A stretch of 64,000 nucleotides of DNA from Arthrobacter sp. ov407 (GTDB lineage Bacteria; Actinomycetota; Actinomycetes; Actinomycetales; Micrococcaceae), in contig NZ_FNGD01000004.1 of the NCBI RefSeq assembly GCF_900102895.1, positions 186,001 through 250,000 of the forward strand. Reading direction: 5' to 3'. Under the pieces are notes generated by a model. The model saw nothing but the letters and a program-made list of their open reading frames with translations. It was not told the origin of the DNA and did not search any database. This document shows positions 62,137-64,000 of this stretch, piece after piece. Positions within the stretch are counted from its first letter, which is position 1, and each line of letters starts with the position of its first letter. Position numbers and translations under genes: made by a program.

Positions 62137-63150
62137 TCAGCCAAGCCCGGCTGAGGACTCTGCCCTGTAAGCGGACACGAGCCGGTGTTCCGTCTCCGGG
62201 CTCATCCCGGCCTTGCGTTCGCGGCCGAGTCCGCGGCGGCGTTCATCCGCCAGGGTGTCCCGCAGCGTGTCCATCCAGGGCCGAATGGACAGCCCGGCCG
62301 CCCGGGCAGCGTCATTGCTGCGGGTCGCGAACCCCTCGTGGCCGGACGGCAGCCACAACGGCAGCGAGTCCGGACCGGCCCAGTAGTTCGCGCCATGGGA
62401 CGCCAGCCAGTCCTCGGGGGCGACAACGGCCTCGGAGTCGGCGTCGGCGAGCTGACGCGATTCCTCCAGATAGGCGGCAAACGGGACCGGTTCACCGACG
62501 GCGTTCAGCGCCCCGGTGGTTCCGTTTTCGGCGGCGGTGAGGACCCAAGCCGCGAGGTCGCGTACGTCGATGATCTGGGTGGCGTCGGCGGGGATGTCCG
62601 GGACCAGGACGGGATTGTTGTCCCGGGCAAAACGGGCCGGCCAGTACCCGTAACGGTCGGAGCCGTCTCCGGGTCCGCCGATCAGGCCGGCGCGGCAGAG
62701 GTGCGCCTTGTCCCCTGCCAGTTCCCGTGTCAGGTGCTCGATCGCGGACTTGGCTTCGCCGTAGTTGTCCATGCTCAGTTCCGTGCCCGGAGCCAGCGCC
62801 GGGAGCACCTGAGCGTCTTCGGCGGCGCCGGCCACGGAATGGTCCGCGTAGACCGAGCAGCTGGAGATGAAGGTCCAGTGCCGGGCCGCTCCGGCCAGCG
62901 CCTCAAGCGCCTCCCGCGCCTGGCCAGGGTCCCGCGAAACGTCGACGACGGCGTCCCACCCGCCGCTGCCGGCGGCCCCCTCGTAGGCGGCCTTGCCCTG
63001 CGAGCGGTCCGCGCGCAGCCAGGTGGCGCCGTCCGGCGGTGCCGAGGCCGTGCCACGGGCCAGGCAGGTGACGTCGTGGCCGGCGGCCAAGGCCCGCCGG
63101 GCTATTTCTGCTGACAGGAAGACGGTGCCGCCAAGGACCAGGATGCGCAT
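62137..63150 (-). CDS. NAD-dependent epimerase/dehydratase family (extended SDR) protein
   Basis: 337 aa. Rossmann motif ILVLGGTVFLSAEIA, downstream WTFISSCSVYADHS (catalytic-type Ser and Tyr) and NYGEAKSAIE (YxxxK with the family Lys). Resembles reductases of the NAD(P)-binding atypical SDR type rather than a sugar epimerase. Role unknown. Confidence 0.85.
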   Translation of the reverse strand: MRILVLGGTVFLSAEIARRALAAGHDVTCLARGTASAPPDGATWLRADRSQGKAAYEGAAGSGGWDAVVDVSRDPGQAREALEALAGAARHWTFISSCSVYADHSVAGAAEDAQVLPALAPGTELSMDNYGEAKSAIEHLTRELAGDKAHLCRAGLIGGPGDGSDRYGYWPARFARDNNPVLVPDIPADATQIIDVRDLAAWVLTAAENGTTGALNAVGEPVPFAAYLEESRQLADADSEAVVAPEDWLASHGANYWAGPDSLPLWLPSGHEGFATRSNDAARAAGLSIRPWMDTLRDTLADERRRGLGRERKAGMSPETEHRLVSAYRAESSAGLG

Positions 63151-63283
63151 GGGGCTACGCTACGGCGCTAATGTTGAAGTAGACCAGAGTGTTATGCGCC
63201 CGGCGAACGCCGGCCGCATATCCGGATGCCCAGCCCCGCTGCCGGCAGCCGGGGACGAAGCAACAAGGAGTTTTCCCCCACCG

Positions 63284-63943
63284 ATGATCAGCCTGACCAC
63301 CATCGAACCAATCACCGCCCAAGAAATCGCCGCCGTCAATCTGCCGGGCGCCCTGATAGCCCTGGGGATCGGCGTCGCCGTGTGGCTGCTGGCGTCCTTC
63401 GTGATCGCCGGAATTACCAAGCGTGTCGCCGAGGGCAGCACATTCTTCAAGAAGCGGCATTTCCGCTGGGTGTCTCCCGCTCTGCGGGCACTGGACCACG
63501 AGCGCCGGGTCCAGCGGGCCCACACAATTGGCGCACTGCTCAATAGCGTTGTCGGCGTCCTGGTGGCCGTCCTCACCATCGTGTACGTGCTCAAATACCT
63601 GAACGTGGACATTGCACCGCTGCTGACCAGCGTCGGTATCCTCGGTATCGCCATCGGCTTCGGCGCCCAGCAGCTGATCCGCGACTTCCTGGCCGGCATC
63701 TTCATCACGCTCGAGGACCAGTACGGGATCGGCGATGTCATCGAGACCTCCGAGGTGGTGGGCACGGTCGAGGCCATGAACCTGCGGATCACCCGCGTCC
63801 GCGCGGACGACGGAACCATCTGGTACCTGCGCAACGGCGAAATCCTGCGTGTGGGCAACCGTTCCCAGGGCAATTACATTGCACCGTCTGCCCTGCCGGC
63901 CGACGAGGCCGATTCCACGCCGCAGCAGCAGGCCGGAGAATAG
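63284..63943 (+). CDS. Small MscS-type mechanosensitive channel
   Basis: 219-aa membrane protein. Three hydrophobic helices, pore helix stretch PLLTSVGILGIAIGFGAQQLIRDFLAGIFITLED (motif IGFGAQ) and the beta domain YGIGDVIE typical of MscS, but shorter than E. coli MscS (286 aa), lacking most of the C-terminal vestibule. Jettisons solutes on osmotic downshock. ATG at 63284 lies 13 nt after AAGGAG. Open frames begin earlier, from 62993. Confidence 0.9.
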   Translation: MISLTTIEPITAQEIAAVNLPGALIALGIGVAVWLLASFVIAGITKRVAEGSTFFKKRHFRWVSPALRALDHERRVQRAHTIGALLNSVVGVLVAVLTIVYVLKYLNVDIAPLLTSVGILGIAIGFGAQQLIRDFLAGIFITLEDQYGIGDVIETSEVVGTVEAMNLRITRVRADDGTIWYLRNGEILRVGNRSQGNYIAPSALPADEADSTPQQQAGE

Positions 63944-63947
63944 AGAA

Positions 63948-64000
63948 ATGACGATTCCCAGCACCGGCGAACCCCGGCAGCCCAAGCAACTGCTGCAGAA
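63948..64000 (+). CDS. Start of a further gene (partial, N-terminal only)
   Basis: ATG at 63948, 5 nt after the MscS stop, encodes MTIPSTGEPRQPKQLLQ before the window ends. GAGAA precedes the ATG. Function cannot be told. The tight spacing suggests co-transcription with the MscS gene. Confidence 0.6.
   Translation, partial: MTIPSTGEPRQPKQLLQ

Noticed and set aside
1..64000. CRISPR array, prophage, integrase or intact insertion sequence
   Set aside because: No regularly spaced repeats, phage structural genes, transposase or integrase were seen; the two tRNA-Ala genes show no attachment-site duplication other than the gene duplication itself.

Overview
The window is chromosomal DNA from a high-GC Gram-positive actinobacterium, most likely the Micrococcaceae (Arthrobacter or Pseudarthrobacter type). 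Supporting signs are a class Ib ribonucleotide reductase operon (nrdHIE), a DsbA-fold protein of the mycothiol-dependent nitroreductase type, an actinobacterial RNase E/G with long disordered flanks, an ileS gene behind a T-box leader, the blocks tig-clpP1-clpP2-clpX and rplU-rpmA-obgE-proB-proA-nadD-rsfS, and frequent GTG/TTG starts. It is dense core genome. I see no prophage, CRISPR array, intact insertion sequence, plasmid function, secondary-metabolite cluster or recognisable defence island. Genus assignment is inference from gene content and order.

Layout. 1-1544: nrdE (cut by the window edge), nrdI and nrdH on the minus strand, with an NrdR-type dyad inside the predicted promoter. 1954-6729: a translationally coupled minus-strand trio (flavoprotein, DUF1365, cyclopropane-fatty-acid-type methyltransferase) with a divergent LysR regulator; this looks like a lipid-modification cassette and is the least understood functional unit here. 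6815-9032: two small-protein genes around an aldehyde dehydrogenase. 9176-12554: metF-metE with a repeat-rich leader. 12979-17335: a 65-aa protein, a ROK repressor, an RsmC/RlmG-type rRNA methyltransferase, a flavin monooxygenase-like protein and a PhnA-like zinc ribbon. 17394-19716: an amino-acid (cystine-type) ABC importer. 19937-20272: two identical tRNA-Ala(GGC) genes, each with its own terminator.

20439-28160 is one long minus-strand block reading rplU-rpmA-obgE-proB-proA, then a small membrane protein, nadD, a membrane-anchored disordered protein and rsfS (ribosome assembly, proline and NAD synthesis). 28552-30159 is a ThiD-TenA fusion under a TPP riboswitch. 30385-33654 is the RNase E/G gene. 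34139-34810 is a VKOR-family protein convergent with ndk. 34921-40596 is ileS-folC-DUF4233-ndk on the minus strand, led by the T-box. 41011-44445 holds an EEP phosphohydrolase, a secreted GDPD, an SDR and a DUF488 protein. 44529-47147 is valS. 47229-49145 is a GH15 hydrolase preceded by an unexplained hairpin-rich stretch of lower GC. 49498-54684 holds the nitroreductase-like gene, clpX, clpP2, clpP1 and tig. tRNA-Pro(TGG) and tRNA-Gly(TCC) diverge at 54753-55028. 55117-64000 holds a Nei-type glycosylase, rpiB, a GNAT protein, a membrane protein, a divergent intergenic region with two copies of a palindromic repeat, pepN, an OsmC protein, an epimerase-like protein, a small MscS channel and the start of one more gene.

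The most interesting non-coding signals are the TPP riboswitch whose P1 helix contains the start codon, the ileS T-box, the NrdR dyad between the -35 and -10 of nrdHIE, the hairpin-rich leader at 49146-49411, the repeat pair at 58566-58845, and several 20-25 bp near-perfect palindromes between genes. I found no clear new multi-gene system. The flavoprotein-DUF1365-methyltransferase trio and the 49146-49411 leader are the best candidates for new biology.
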